Shown here: one piece after another, positions 55,496 to 64,000 of the stretch
Layout of the letters: each line of letters begins with the position of its first letter
Position numbering within the stretch: position 1 is the first letter of the stretch
Origin: Nocardia rhamnosiphila NBRC 108938
GTDB lineage: Bacteria > Actinomycetota > Actinomycetes > Mycobacteriales > Mycobacteriaceae
Assembly (NCBI RefSeq): GCF_000720425.1
Contig: NZ_JOAJ01000008.1
Span: forward strand, 372,001 to 436,000
Direction: 5' to 3'
Length of the DNA: 64,000 nucleotides
The notes under the pieces: model-generated
Told to the model about the DNA's origin: nothing
What the model saw: only the letters and a program-made list of their open reading frames with translations
Databases searched by the model: none
Program-made: the position numbers and the translations under genes

Positions 55496-55865
55496 GGGTG
55501 GGAGTGGCCGGTGCCACGCCCCCTGGACACCCCGGGTTGGCCTACTCTGGACTGGTGAGCCCGTCCGGCCTGGCGCGTGCCGCCGGTTGCCGGCGCCCGC
55601 CCCGAAATCCTGCCGGGGCGCCCCGACGAGGGTAGGCGCGGCAGTCGGGTCACGCCCCGTGACCGCCCGGAACGGACCGTCCGGCGAAACTTGTCGGTGG
55701 CCGGTCCTACCATCACCGCGGGCCCGCCCTGTGGCCCGGGCCGCGGATACCGGCCGGGCGGATCGGGCCGTTCACCGCGCTGTCGCGGACACGGTGTGAC
55801 CCACACGGTGCGACGGGCGCGGCGGCACCGGCAACGACGAACGATGACGAGAAGGGACCGACCTG
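55496..55865. other. gap before uvrA with possible leaderless short frame
   Basis: TACTCT (55543-55548) ends 6 bases before GTG 55555, which opens a 26-codon frame ending TAG 55633-55635 (SPSGLARAAGCRRPP ...). A -35 is not obvious. Nothing else is supported. Confidence 0.35.
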
Positions 55866-58800
55866 GTGGCGGAACGCCTGACTGTGCGCGGAGCGCGGGA
55901 GCACAATCTCAAGGGGGTCGACCTCGATCTGCCCCGCGACAGTCTCATCGTCTTCACCGGTTTGTCCGGGTCGGGTAAGTCCAGCCTGGCGTTCGACACG
56001 ATCTTCGCGGAGGGGCAGCGCCGCTACGTGGAATCGTTGTCGGCCTACGCCCGGCAGTTCCTCGGCCAGATGGACAAACCCGATGTGGACTTCATCGAGG
56101 GGCTCTCACCGGCCGTCTCGATCGACCAGAAATCGACCAACCGCAACCCCCGATCCACGGTCGGCACCATCACCGAGGTCCACGACTATCTGCGACTGCT
56201 GTACGCCCGCGCCGGTGTCCCACACTGCCCGGTGTGCTCGGAGCTGATCGCCAAACAGACCCCGCAGCAGATCGTCGACCAGGTCCTGGCCATGGAACCG
56301 GGTGTCCGATTCCAGGTGCTGGCGCCGGTGGTGCGCACCCGCAAGGGCGAGTTCGTCGACCTCTTCGACCAGTTGCACGCGCAGGGCTACGCCCGGGTCC
56401 GGGTGGACGGGGTGGTGTATCCGCTCACCGATCCGCCGAAGCTCAAGAAGCAGGAGAAGCACGATGTCGAGGTGGTGGTGGACCGCCTCGCCGTGAAACC
56501 GACCGCCAAACAGCGGCTCACCGATTCCATCGAAACGGCGCTGCGTCTCGCCGACGGCATCGTGGTGCTCGATTTCGTGGATCGGGACGAGCACGCGCAC
56601 GACCGGGAGCGCCGCTTCTCCGAGAAACTGGCCTGCCCCAACGGCCATCCCCTCGATATCGAGGACCTCGAACCGCGTTCGTTCTCCTTCAATTCGCCCT
56701 ACGGCGCCTGCCCGGACTGCACCGGTCTGGGTATCCGCAAGGAGGTCGATCCGGAACTGGTGGTGCCCGATCCGGAGCTGAGCCTGGCCGACGGGGCCAT
56801 CGCGCCGTGGTCGCGCGGGCAGAGCGCCGAATACTTCCTGCGGCTGCTGTCCGGGCTGGCGGCGGCGCAGGGGTTCGACCTGGACACCCCCTGGCGGGAC
56901 CTGCCGCCGCGGGCGCGCAAGGCGGTCCTCGAGGGCAGTTCCGACCAGGTGCACATCGTCTACACCAACCGCTACGGCCGGAAACGCTCCTACTATGCCG
57001 ATTTCGAAGGGGTCATGCCTTTCCTGCAGCGGCGGCTGGACTCCACCGAGTCCGAGCAGATGAAGGAGCACTACGAGGGCTATATGCGCGATGTGCCGTG
57101 CCCGGTCTGCAATGGGGCGCGATTGCGGCCGGAGATCCTGGCGGTCACCCTCACGGCGGATGCGGAGCGGAAGTCGATCGCCGAGGTCAGCGAACTGTCC
57201 ATCCGCGACTGCTCACAGTTCCTGAACGCGCTGACCCTGGGCGAACGGCAGGCGGCCATTGCCGGGCAGGTGCTCAAGGAGGTGCAGGCACGGCTGGGCT
57301 TCCTGCTCGACGTCGGCCTGGACTATCTGACGCTGTCCCGGGCCGCGGCCACCCTCTCCGGCGGTGAGGCGCAGCGCATCCGGCTGGCGACCCAGATCGG
57401 GTCGGGTCTGGTCGGGGTGCTCTACGTGCTGGACGAGCCGTCGATCGGCCTGCATCAGCGCGACAACCGCCGACTCATCGAGACGCTGACCCGGTTGAAG
57501 AACCTCGGCAACACCCTGATCGTGGTCGAGCACGACGAGGACACCATCCGGGCCTCGGACTGGGTGGTCGATATCGGTCCGCTCGCCGGCGAGCACGGCG
57601 GCCGGGTGGTGCACAGCGGCACCTACGCCGACCTGCTCACCGACGAGAACTCGCTGACCGGGGCCTACCTTTCGGGCCGGGAACGAATCGAGATCCCGCT
57701 GGTGCGGCGCCCGGTGAACAAGAAGCGGCGGGTCACCGTGGTCGGGGCGACCGAGAACAATCTGCGGAATATCGATGTGGCGTTCCCGCTGGGCGTGCTC
57801 ACCGCGGTCACCGGTGTTTCCGGGTCCGGTAAATCCACGCTCGTCAACGACATCCTGGCGACCGTGATGGCCAACAAGCTGAACGGCGCCCGGCAGGTGC
57901 CGGGCCGGCACACCCGGGTCAACGGTCTCGATCAGCTGGACAAGCTGGTGCGGGTCGACCAGTCGCCCATCGGGCGTACGCCCCGGTCCAATCCGGCCAC
58001 CTATACCGGGGTGTTCGACAAGATCCGCAGCCTGTTCGCCTCCACCACCGAGGCCAAGGTGCGCGGGTACCAGCCGGGCCGGTTCTCGTTCAATGTCAAG
58101 GGCGGCCGCTGCGAAGCCTGCTCCGGCGACGGCACGCTCAAGATCGAGATGAACTTCCTGCCGGATGTGTATGTGCCGTGCGAGGTCTGCCACGGCGCCC
58201 GCTACAACCGGGAAACCCTCGAGGTGCACTACAAGGGCAAAACCATTGCCGAGGTCCTCGATATGCCCATCGAGGAGGCCGCCGAGTTCTTCGAACCGGT
58301 GACCTCCATCCACCGGTACCTGTCGACCCTGGTCGATGTGGGGCTGGGTTATGTACGGCTCGGGCAGAGCGCGACGACACTGTCCGGTGGTGAGGCGCAG
58401 CGTGTGAAACTGGCCGCCGAACTGCAGAAACGCTCCAACGGGCGGACGGTCTACATTCTCGACGAACCCACCACCGGCCTGCACTTCGAGGACATCCGCA
58501 AACTGCTCGCGGTGATCAACGGCCTGGTGGACAAGGGCAACACGGTGATCGTCATCGAACACAACCTGGACGTGGTCAAGACCGCGGATTGGGTGATCGA
58601 TATGGGTCCCGAAGGCGGTTCGGGCGGCGGCACGGTGGTCGGTGACGGGACACCCGAGGACATCGCGGCGAACGCCGGCAGCTACACCGGCCAGTTCCTG
58701 AAGGAAATCCTGGCCGAGCCGGCCGCCCCGGCACCCGCGGCCCCCGGGAAGGGCGCTGCGAAGAAGGCTGCCCCGGCAGCCCGCAAGACCGCGGCACCGG

Positions 58801-58898
58801 CGAAGAAGAAGACCGCCGGCCAAGCGGAAGCCACCGCGGCGGCACCGGACCCGCAGAAGGCGAAACGTCTCGCCCGCAAGGCTGCTGCCCTGCGCTGA
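55866..58898 (+). CDS. uvrA: excinuclease ABC subunit A
   Basis: This 1010-aa dual ABC ATPase has Walker A motifs GLSGSGKSS and [12 protein letters not shown] signatures [18 protein letters not shown] and [15 protein letters not shown], and Walker B motifs [10 protein letters not shown] and [10 protein letters not shown]. Zinc modules include CPVC and CEAC/CEVC pairs. It recognises lesions and loads UvrB. A C-terminal Lys/Ala/Pro-rich tail of about 55 residues ([20 protein letters not shown] ...) is histone H1-like and absent from E. coli UvrA (940 aa). GTG 55866 has AAGGGA about 9 bases upstream. Confidence 0.98.
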   Translation: MAERLTVRGAREHNLKGVDLDLPRDSLIVFTGLSGSGKSSLAFDTIFAEGQRRYVESLSAYARQFLGQMDKPDVDFIEGLSPAVSIDQKSTNRNPRSTVGTITEVHDYLRLLYARAGVPHCPVCSELIAKQTPQQIVDQVLAMEPGVRFQVLAPVVRTRKGEFVDLFDQLHAQGYARVRVDGVVYPLTDPPKLKKQEKHDVEVVVDRLAVKPTAKQRLTDSIETALRLADGIVVLDFVDRDEHAHDRERRFSEKLACPNGHPLDIEDLEPRSFSFNSPYGACPDCTGLGIRKEVDPELVVPDPELSLADGAIAPWSRGQSAEYFLRLLSGLAAAQGFDLDTPWRDLPPRARKAVLEGSSDQVHIVYTNRYGRKRSYYADFEGVMPFLQRRLDSTESEQMKEHYEGYMRDVPCPVCNGARLRPEILAVTLTADAERKSIAEVSELSIRDCSQFLNALTLGERQAAIAGQVLKEVQARLGFLLDVGLDYLTLSRAAATLSGGEAQRIRLATQIGSGLVGVLYVLDEPSIGLHQRDNRRLIETLTRLKNLGNTLIVVEHDEDTIRASDWVVDIGPLAGEHGGRVVHSGTYADLLTDENSLTGAYLSGRERIEIPLVRRPVNKKRRVTVVGATENNLRNIDVAFPLGVLTAVTGVSGSGKSTLVNDILATVMANKLNGARQVPGRHTRVNGLDQLDKLVRVDQSPIGRTPRSNPATYTGVFDKIRSLFASTTEAKVRGYQPGRFSFNVKGGRCEACSGDGTLKIEMNFLPDVYVPCEVCHGARYNRETLEVHYKGKTIAEVLDMPIEEAAEFFEPVTSIHRYLSTLVDVGLGYVRLGQSATTLSGGEAQRVKLAAELQKRSNGRTVYILDEPTTGLHFEDIRKLLAVINGLVDKGNTVIVIEHNLDVVKTADWVIDMGPEGGSGGGTVVGDGTPEDIAANAGSYTGQFLKEILAEPAAPAPAAPGKGAAKKAAPAARKTAAPAKKKTAGQAEATAAAPDPQKAKRLARKAAALR

Positions 58899-59373
58899 GG
58901 GTGGAGTCGGGCCCGTCCGGCTCGGTGCCGGGCGGCCCCGACAGGCAACTGCTCTCGATTCTCGGCGTCGGTGACTGCCTACGCCGCGGAGCCGGTCGCG
59001 CCGATTCGGCGGGACCGGCGGAGATAGCCGAGTTCCGCGAGCCCGGCCGCACTCGCCTCGACGGAACTCCTGCCCGCCGGCGACGACGTCCGGGCCCGCT
59101 GATACCCACGCCACGCCGCCTCGGAAACGGTCGGTTGCTGGTGTGGATTGCGAGGAGTTCGAGGTACGCGCTGCCGGTCCGGAGTCGGACCGGGTCGGTG
59201 GCCGGGGGCCCGAGTGCGGGGACCGTAACGCTCGGTCGTGCCGGCGGCCGCCGGGCAGCGAACGGGAGGCTTCCGTACTCGGTACCGCCGGTCGACAGGA
59301 ATCGGCCCGGCGAGCGGAGATATCCGGTGGGGACGCCGCCCATTCATCGGTCGGGGCCGGACACCCGGGGAGG
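58899..59373. other. gene-free region between uvrA and DUF1844 gene
   Basis: This 475-base convergent gap has long open frames on both strands with Arg/Pro-biased composition and no ribosome sites or motifs. I see no terminator with a T-run. Nothing is supported. Confidence 0.5.
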
Positions 59374-59715
59374 TCAGTAGACGGGACCGGTGTACTTCTC
59401 ACCCGGGCCGGCGCCGGGCGCGTCGGGTACGGCCGAACTCTCCCGGAATGCCTTCTGCAGTGACTGCAGCCCCTCCCGCAACGGTCCCGCGTGCGGCCCG
59501 AGGTATTCCACCGAGGCGGTGATGAGTCCGGCCAGCGCGGTGATCACCCGCCGGGCTTCGTCCATATCGCGGCGCGGGCTGTTGTCCGGATCGTCGTCGC
59601 CGAGCCCGAGTTTCTCCGCCGCCGAGCTCATCAGCATCACGGCGGCACGGCTGATCACCTCCACGGCGGGGATTTCGGCCAGTTCGCGCACATCGCCTTC
59701 GGGCTGTTCGGTCAT
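59374..59715 (-). CDS. DUF1844 domain-containing protein
   Basis: This 113-aa protein carries the compact helical DUF1844 pattern: VEVISRAAVMLMSSAAEKLG, then DMDEARRVITALAGLITASV and LREGLQSLQKAFRESS. The family is widespread and uncharacterised; in actinobacteria it is often encoded next to infC, as here. It starts 30 bases after the DinB gene on the same strand, so both probably share a transcript divergent from infC. Confidence 0.85.
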   Translation of the reverse strand: MTEQPEGDVRELAEIPAVEVISRAAVMLMSSAAEKLGLGDDDPDNSPRRDMDEARRVITALAGLITASVEYLGPHAGPLREGLQSLQKAFRESSAVPDAPGAGPGEKYTGPVY

Positions 59716-59745
59716 GATCCCAGGCTAGAGAACCGCCGGCGGGGG

Positions 59746-60273
59746 TCAGCTCACCGGTCCGGCGGCGCGCAGCATGCGCAGCTGGCCGATCTCGGTCACG
59801 TTCTTCATCAGTTCGGCATCGACCCATGCGGCCAGATGCCCGACGGTCAGTCCGGCCTCCGCCGGCCAGGGGTAGGAGGTGGCGGCATCGAGTTCCGCCT
59901 CGCCGGCGCGGTCGAGCACCATGAGCCATTGCTCGCGCAGGGTGTGCAGCCGGGCGAGGGCCGCGGCGATATCGCCCGCCCAGTACACCTCGGTGCGCTC
60001 GGGTACCGGCCTGCCCTCGGCGTGCGCGACGGCCGAACTCCACCACCAGTCGATATGCCAGGTGAGCCAGCCGATGGTCGGCACCGGTACGGGGTCTGGT
60101 TCGGTCTCCGCGAAATCCGGGCGCCAGCGGCCGTCGGCACCGCGGTGCACCGTCCAGCTCACCGCGGCGGGCGTCCAGTGCGTATCGTCGTCGGTCAGTG
60201 CCTCGAAATGCAGCTGGGACAGCGACCAGACCAGGTCGAATTGCCAGCGCAGCAGGTCACGTCGGCTGCTCAT
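59746..60273 (-). CDS. DinB-superfamily protein
   Basis: This 175-aa four-helix-bundle protein begins MSSRRDLLRWQFDLVWSLSQ and has a metal-ligand-type His in TIGWLTWHIDWWWSSAVAHA plus TVGHLAAWVDAELMKNV near the C-terminus. The DinB/YfiT fold includes thiol S-transferases using mycothiol or bacillithiol; no substrate is evident. It is related in fold to the truncated protein at 1-570. It is divergent from infC. Confidence 0.85.
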   Translation of the reverse strand: MSSRRDLLRWQFDLVWSLSQLHFEALTDDDTHWTPAAVSWTVHRGADGRWRPDFAETEPDPVPVPTIGWLTWHIDWWWSSAVAHAEGRPVPERTEVYWAGDIAAALARLHTLREQWLMVLDRAGEAELDAATSYPWPAEAGLTVGHLAAWVDAELMKNVTEIGQLRMLRAAGPVS

Positions 60274-60366
60274 GGGCGTCGAGCCTGGCACGCTGCCGAC
60301 CGGCGGGGCAAGCGGTTTACCGCGGGGCCCCGGGGGCGCGATTCGCCGGATCGGAACCCCGGCTGT

Positions 60367-60655
60367 TAGACTTTTCGGCGACGACCGCCCCGGTCCTGTC
60401 CGGGGCAGACAAGTGGAGCCCGACTCCCACCGTTGCCGGCGAGTGATCGCCTGGTCAAACGGTCCGGTCACCCGCCCTTCCCGGGCGGGTTCGCGATCCC
60501 GCTCCGGCGTGATCGCGGCGTAGGCGTATACGACCTGCGTGGACCGGTCGACATCGGGCCTCGTGGCGGTGAAATACCGCACCGGGGCCTTCGTGTTGAA
60601 CAAGGGGTTCATTGCGAGCGGTCGTCGGACGACACCGCTAGACCTAGGAGGCCCC
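60367..60655 (+). promoter_or_regulatory. structured infC leader
   Basis: A TAGACT -10 (60367-60372) is followed by a leader of about 275 bases with at least two hairpins: ACCCGCCC/GGGCGGGT (60470-60490) and CGCGATC/GATCGCG (60492-60517). It is a candidate site for translational or transcriptional feedback on the infC-rpmI-rplT operon. Confidence 0.45.
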
Positions 60656-61255
<600 letters not shown>

Positions 61256-61398
61256 CAACGGCTTCTGCCGTGAACACTGCGGCGCTCCGCCGCACATATC
61301 GCGGCGAACGCCGCAGCGGTATTGCGTCGAGCCCGCAATAACGCTGATCAGTACACCTGGTCCGCCCCTGCGCGGGCACGACACAGATTGAGGTTGCC

Positions 61399-61593
61399 AT
61401 GCCGAAGATGAAGAGCCACAGCGGCGCTTCGAAGCGTTTCAAGGTGACCGGTAAGGGCAAGCTGCGCCGTCAGCAGGCCAACCGCCGGCACCTGCTCGAG
61501 CACAAGCCCACCCGCCGGACTCGTCGTCTGGACGGCACGGAGTCGGTCGCCGCGTCCGACGTCCGCCGTGTGAAGAAGCTGCTGGGTATCTGA
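61399..61593 (+). CDS. rpmI: 50S ribosomal protein L35
   Basis: This 64-aa protein starts [20 protein letters not shown] and includes [20 protein letters not shown], the L35 hallmark. Its canonical order after infC and before rplT is kept. The 143-base gap from infC may contain a secondary promoter. The ATG is preceded by GAGG. Confidence 0.98.
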   Translation: MPKMKSHSGASKRFKVTGKGKLRRQQANRRHLLEHKPTRRTRRLDGTESVAASDVRRVKKLLGI

Positions 61594-61706
61594 TCCCCTT
61601 TCCGGGACCGATACCGTCCGGTACCGCATCCGCGACCGGACGACGAAGAACCGACCCACTCGGGTGCGCTCGACCGGGCACCCCCAAGATCGATTAGGAC
61701 TGACCA

Positions 61707-62087
61707 GTGGCACGCGTCAAGAGGGCCGTCAACGCTCAGAAGAAGCGCCGTTCCATCCTCGAGGCCTCCAAGGGCTACCGCGGGCAGCGCTCGCGCCTGT
61801 ACCGCAAGGCCAAGGAACAGCAGCTGCACTCGCTCACCTACGCCTACCGGGACCGCCGGGCCCGCAAGGGTGATTTCCGCAAGCTGTGGATCGCCCGGAT
61901 CAACGCCGCGGCCCGCGCCAACGACATCACCTACAACCGTTTCGTGCAGGGCCTGAAGGCCGCCGGTGTGGAGGTCGACCGTAAGAACCTCGCCGAGCTG
62001 GCCGTCTCCGACGCCGAGGCGTTCGCCGGTCTGGTCGCCGTCGCCAAGGCCGCGCTGCCCGAGGATGTCAACGCCCCGGCTGCCTGA
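61707..62087 (+). CDS. rplT: 50S ribosomal protein L20
   Basis: This 126-aa protein begins [20 protein letters not shown] and has [20 protein letters not shown] and [20 protein letters not shown], matching L20. L20 binds 23S rRNA early in assembly and can regulate its own operon by binding leader RNA, which makes the infC leader interesting. The start is GTG. A strong terminator follows. Confidence 0.98.
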   Translation: MARVKRAVNAQKKRRSILEASKGYRGQRSRLYRKAKEQQLHSLTYAYRDRRARKGDFRKLWIARINAAARANDITYNRFVQGLKAAGVEVDRKNLAELAVSDAEAFAGLVAVAKAALPEDVNAPAA

Positions 62088-62128
62088 GTCGTATTCCGGC
62101 CGCGGACGCGATATCCGCACCGACGTGC

Positions 62129-62160
62129 GGAAGGCCCTCTCCCTCGGGAGGGGGCCTTCC
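62129..62160 (+). terminator. terminator of infC-rpmI-rplT operon
   Basis: GGAAGGCCCTCTCCC pairs with GGGAGGGGGCCTTCC (one U-G pair) around a tight CTCG loop, followed by TGCTGTCC. It may serve both strands, since a MarR gene converges at 62226. Confidence 0.8.
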
Positions 62161-62225
62161 TGCTGTCCGGAGCAAGGCGTAGTGAACGACACCCGCGACG
62201 GCGGGGCTTCGGCCGGACCTGCCGG

Positions 62226-62678
62226 TCACGCGTTGGCGCGCTCGTCGAGATGTCGCGCTTCGGTGTTCTTCAGGGCGCGTTCGAGCGCATCACCCACGCG
62301 CCGGATATCGGCGTCGGTGAGTCCGTTGAACAGGTCGGTCGCAACCCGGCCGAAGGTGGGAACGAGAGCGGGAATCAATTTTTGCCCGGTATCGGTGAGT
62401 TCGAGGACCACCGACCGCCGGTCGGTGGTTCCGCGGTGCCGCCGGAGCAGGCCTTTCACCGCGAGTCGATCGATGAGCCGGCTGGTTCCGGCGGTATCGG
62501 TACCCAGTAGCACGGCCAGCCGGTTCGGGCTCGTCTCTCCGCCGGCGAGGTTGATCATCAGGGCGGCCTGCTGGGCCGTCACGTCGTGGGGAGCGAGCTG
62601 CCGGTCGAGCAACCTCGTCAGTGTCCGCGCCGTGTCGTGCAGCAGGGAAGCGGTGCGCAGGGCGGTGGAGTTCTCCAT
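62226..62678 (-). CDS. MarR-family transcriptional regulator
   Basis: This 150-aa winged-helix repressor starts MENSTALRTASLLHDTART and has the HTH region GETSPNRLAVLLGTDTAGTS and the wing RRHRGTTDRRSVVLELTDTG. ATG 62678 sits 6 bases after a TAATAT box, so it is leaderless. Two TGTC-type palindromes lie in its promoter, suggesting autoregulation and control of the divergent ArsR-SRPBCC operon. The ligand is unknown. Confidence 0.92.
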   Translation of the reverse strand: MENSTALRTASLLHDTARTLTRLLDRQLAPHDVTAQQAALMINLAGGETSPNRLAVLLGTDTAGTSRLIDRLAVKGLLRRHRGTTDRRSVVLELTDTGQKLIPALVPTFGRVATDLFNGLTDADIRRVGDALERALKNTEARHLDERANA

Positions 62679-62684
62679 CCGCCA

Positions 62685-62717
62685 ATATTAGCTGTCTAGA
62701 CAGTAATTGTCATGACA
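62685..62717 (-). promoter_or_regulatory. marR promoter with paired operators
   Basis: On the minus strand, ATGACA (62713-62708), a 17-base spacer and TAATAT (62690-62685) form a good promoter. CTGTCTAGACAG (62692-62703) and TGTCATGACA (62708-62717) are palindromes with centres 15 bases apart; together they cover the spacer and -35 box. Confidence 0.65.
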
Positions 62718-62731
62718 GTTGATCGGCCCTC

Positions 62732-62760
62732 TTGTGCTGCGATGCCTCTTGGGCAATACT
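62732..62760 (+). promoter_or_regulatory. candidate promoter of arsR operon
   Basis: TTGTGC (62732-62737), 17 bases, AATACT (62755-62760), then 7 bases to ATG 62768. No Shine-Dalgarno is seen. Confidence 0.35.
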
Positions 62761-62767
62761 TAGCCAA

Positions 62768-63112
62768 ATGGCAAAGTATTCGGAGTCGCTGGACGGTGTG
62801 TTCGCCGCACTGTCGGACCCTTCCCGGCGGTGGGTGGTCCAGCGACTCGGCGCCGGTCCGGCCAGCGTCGGCGAACTGGCCCGGGATCTGCCGATCACCT
62901 TGCCGTCGTTCATGAAGCACCTGCGGGTGCTGGAGAACAGCGGGCTGATCCGGACGATCAAAACCGGGCGGGTGCGCCGGTGCGAACTCGATCGCGACCG
63001 GTTCGCACTGATCGACGGCTGGCTGGCCGAACAGCGCAGCGTCTGGGAAGACCGCACGGACCGACTCGAACAATTCCTGCTGACAACCGAGGAGCCCACC
63101 GATGAATCCTGA
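62768..63112 (+). CDS. ArsR-family transcriptional regulator
   Basis: This 114-aa winged-helix protein has GVFAALSDPSRRWVVQRLGA and the recognition helix region VGELARDLPITLPSFMKHLR, ending in the wing IRTIKTGRVRRCELD. It lacks a Cys metal site, so it is the metal-independent ArsR type usually paired with an SRPBCC protein. It overlaps the SRPBCC gene by 11 bases, a common arrangement. Confidence 0.9.
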   Translation: MAKYSESLDGVFAALSDPSRRWVVQRLGAGPASVGELARDLPITLPSFMKHLRVLENSGLIRTIKTGRVRRCELDRDRFALIDGWLAEQRSVWEDRTDRLEQFLLTTEEPTDES

Positions 63113-63575
63113 TCTCGATCTGTCTCTGCACCGGGTGATCCATGCGCCGCGCGGCAGTGTGTGGAACGCGTGGACCGACGCCGGCAGCCTCGCCCGCTGG
63201 TGGCTGCCCGCCCCGGCCCGCTGCCGGGTCGAACGGCTGGAGGTCCGCCCGGGCGGCGCCTTCGTGACCAGGATGAGCGCGGACGGCGGCGATTTCGTCC
63301 CGCATCTGGATGCCTGCTTCCTCCTGGCCGACGAACGGGAACGCCTGGTCTTCACCACCGCGCTCGACAGCGGCTGGCGGCCGGCCACCGGAGAGATCGT
63401 GATGACCGCGGAGATCACTCTGCGTGACCACCCGGACGGTACCGACTATCACGTCCTGGTCCGGCACGGCGATCCGGCCGCGCGGGCCCGGCACGAGGAA
63501 CTCGGTTTCGCGCACGGGTGGGGCACGGTCACCGATCAGCTCACCGCGCTCGTCGAGAGCGAGGTGCGGGCATGA
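63102..63575 (+). CDS. SRPBCC (AHSA1-like) domain protein
   Basis: This 157-aa START-like ligand-binding domain begins LDLSLHRVIHAPRGSVWNAW and has DAGSLARWWLPAPA, RVERLEVRPGGAF, and the C-terminal helix GFAHGWGTVTDQLTALVE. The family binds hydrophobic ligands or acts as a cochaperone-like domain; the ligand is unknown. Its start overlaps arsR by 11 bases, and its stop overlaps the next ATG by 4 bases. Confidence 0.93.
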   Translation: MNPDLDLSLHRVIHAPRGSVWNAWTDAGSLARWWLPAPARCRVERLEVRPGGAFVTRMSADGGDFVPHLDACFLLADERERLVFTTALDSGWRPATGEIVMTAEITLRDHPDGTDYHVLVRHGDPAARARHEELGFAHGWGTVTDQLTALVESEVRA

Positions 63576-64000
63576 AACTCGTGCTCACCGAATTCCTCAC
63601 CCTCGACGGAGTCGCGCAAGGGCCGGGCTCCCCGGCCGAGGACACCAGCGACGGTTTCGACCGTGGCGGCTGGCTGGTCCCGCATCTGGACGAGGTCTTC
63701 GTGCGGCGGACCTCCGAGTGGCTCGACGCCGCCGACGGACTGCTGTTCGGCCGCCGCACCTATGAAGCCTTCGCCCGCGACTGGCCCGCGATCACCGACC
63801 CCGCCGACCCGTTCGCGAAGCGGATGAACACCCTGCCGAAATACGTGGTCTCCAGCAGCCTGACAGAGGGGGAGTGGGAACCGACCACCGTGCTGGCGGG
63901 GGACCCGGTCGCCACGGTCGGGGAGCTGTTACGGCGGCCGGGACGCGAACTGCAGATCCACGGCAGCTCCCGGCTGGGCGACGCCCTGCTGGCCGCCGGG
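63572..64000 (+). CDS. dihydrofolate reductase-family protein (RibD C-terminal type), cut by edge
   Basis: At least 143 residues are present: MKLVLTEFLTLDGVAQGPGS, DGLLFGRRTYEAFARDW, KYVVSSSLTEGEW, and LQIHGSSRLGDALLAAG at the edge. This is the RibD_C/DHFR-like pattern common in actinobacterial ArsR-SRPBCC operons. It is probably an NADPH-dependent reductase of unknown substrate. The C-terminus is outside the window. Confidence 0.88.
   Translation, partial: MKLVLTEFLTLDGVAQGPGSPAEDTSDGFDRGGWLVPHLDEVFVRRTSEWLDAADGLLFGRRTYEAFARDWPAITDPADPFAKRMNTLPKYVVSSSLTEGEWEPTTVLAGDPVATVGELLRRPGRELQIHGSSRLGDALLAAG

Noticed and set aside
60539..60655. GTG start adding 39 residues to IF-3
   Set aside because: The family N-terminus and TAGGAGG site fix the start at ATC 60656; the extension is probably leader sequence.

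Overview
The window is about 70% GC, with dense genes, frequent GTG starts and ATGA-type overlaps. Gene content and order point to a mycolic-acid-lineage actinobacterium, most likely Nocardia or a close relative. The order priA/hisA - impA - hisF - hisI - bcp - trpE - TIGR02234 - trpC - trpB - trpA - lgt - pyk - tesB ... pdtaR ... polA - rpsA - coaE - DUF402 - uvrB - USP - uvrA - infC - rpmI - rplT follows the Rv1603-Rv1643 stretch of Mycobacterium tuberculosis closely. Accessory cassettes are inserted between these blocks. The species call is inference; I could not run a database search.

Layout. 1-2184: an edge-cut mycothiol-dependent-type enzyme and a membrane Ser/Thr kinase, both minus strand. 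2476-5227: histidine genes with an inositol-phosphatase-type HisN candidate. 5237-6333: MarR regulator and peroxiredoxin. 6412-11975: tryptophan genes; no trpF is present, consistent with a bifunctional PriA. 12048-16643: lipoprotein maturation (lgt), a TM2 protein, pyruvate kinase and acyl-CoA thioesterase. 16663-20261: a hypothetical protein, a low-molecular-weight phosphatase, an 11-copy 8-bp tandem repeat, a DUF1254/DUF1214 protein and tRNA-Leu(CAA). 20483-26835: ANTAR response regulator PdtaR and a complete branched-chain amino acid ABC transporter. 27140-31073: DNA polymerase I and an MspA-like porin. 31533-32235: a promoter, a leaderless leader peptide rich in rare Leu/Val codons, an attenuator, and a stand-alone LeuA regulatory-type domain. 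32391-37312: thioredoxin, 2H phosphoesterase, a polar amino acid ABC transporter and an isopropylmalate/isocitrate dehydrogenase-family enzyme. 37406-38501: an SPFH membrane protein coupled to a tiny ribbon-helix-helix protein behind a palindromic operator. 38642-47257: methyltransferase, ribosomal protein S1, a TetR/NAD-binding pair, CoaE-GrpB fusion, DUF402 and UvrB. 47287-55484: VOC protein, AraC regulator, DoxX, universal stress protein, HelD/HelR-type RNA polymerase ATPase, diguanylate cyclase and an unusual stand-alone ketosynthase. 55866-62087: UvrA, DUF1844, DinB, and infC-rpmI-rplT, with infC starting on ATC. 62226-64000: MarR gene divergent from an ArsR-SRPBCC-dihydrofolate-reductase-like operon that runs off the edge.

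Regulatory architecture is unusually readable. At least ten genes have a TANNNT -10 box whose end lies 6-8 bases before the start codon with no Shine-Dalgarno sequence, as in leaderless actinobacterial mRNAs. Most convergent gene pairs are separated by perfect 11-18 bp hairpins. The best candidate for a little-described system is the attenuator plus orphan LeuA domain at 31533-32235, followed by the SPFH/ribbon-helix-helix cassette at 37406-38501.
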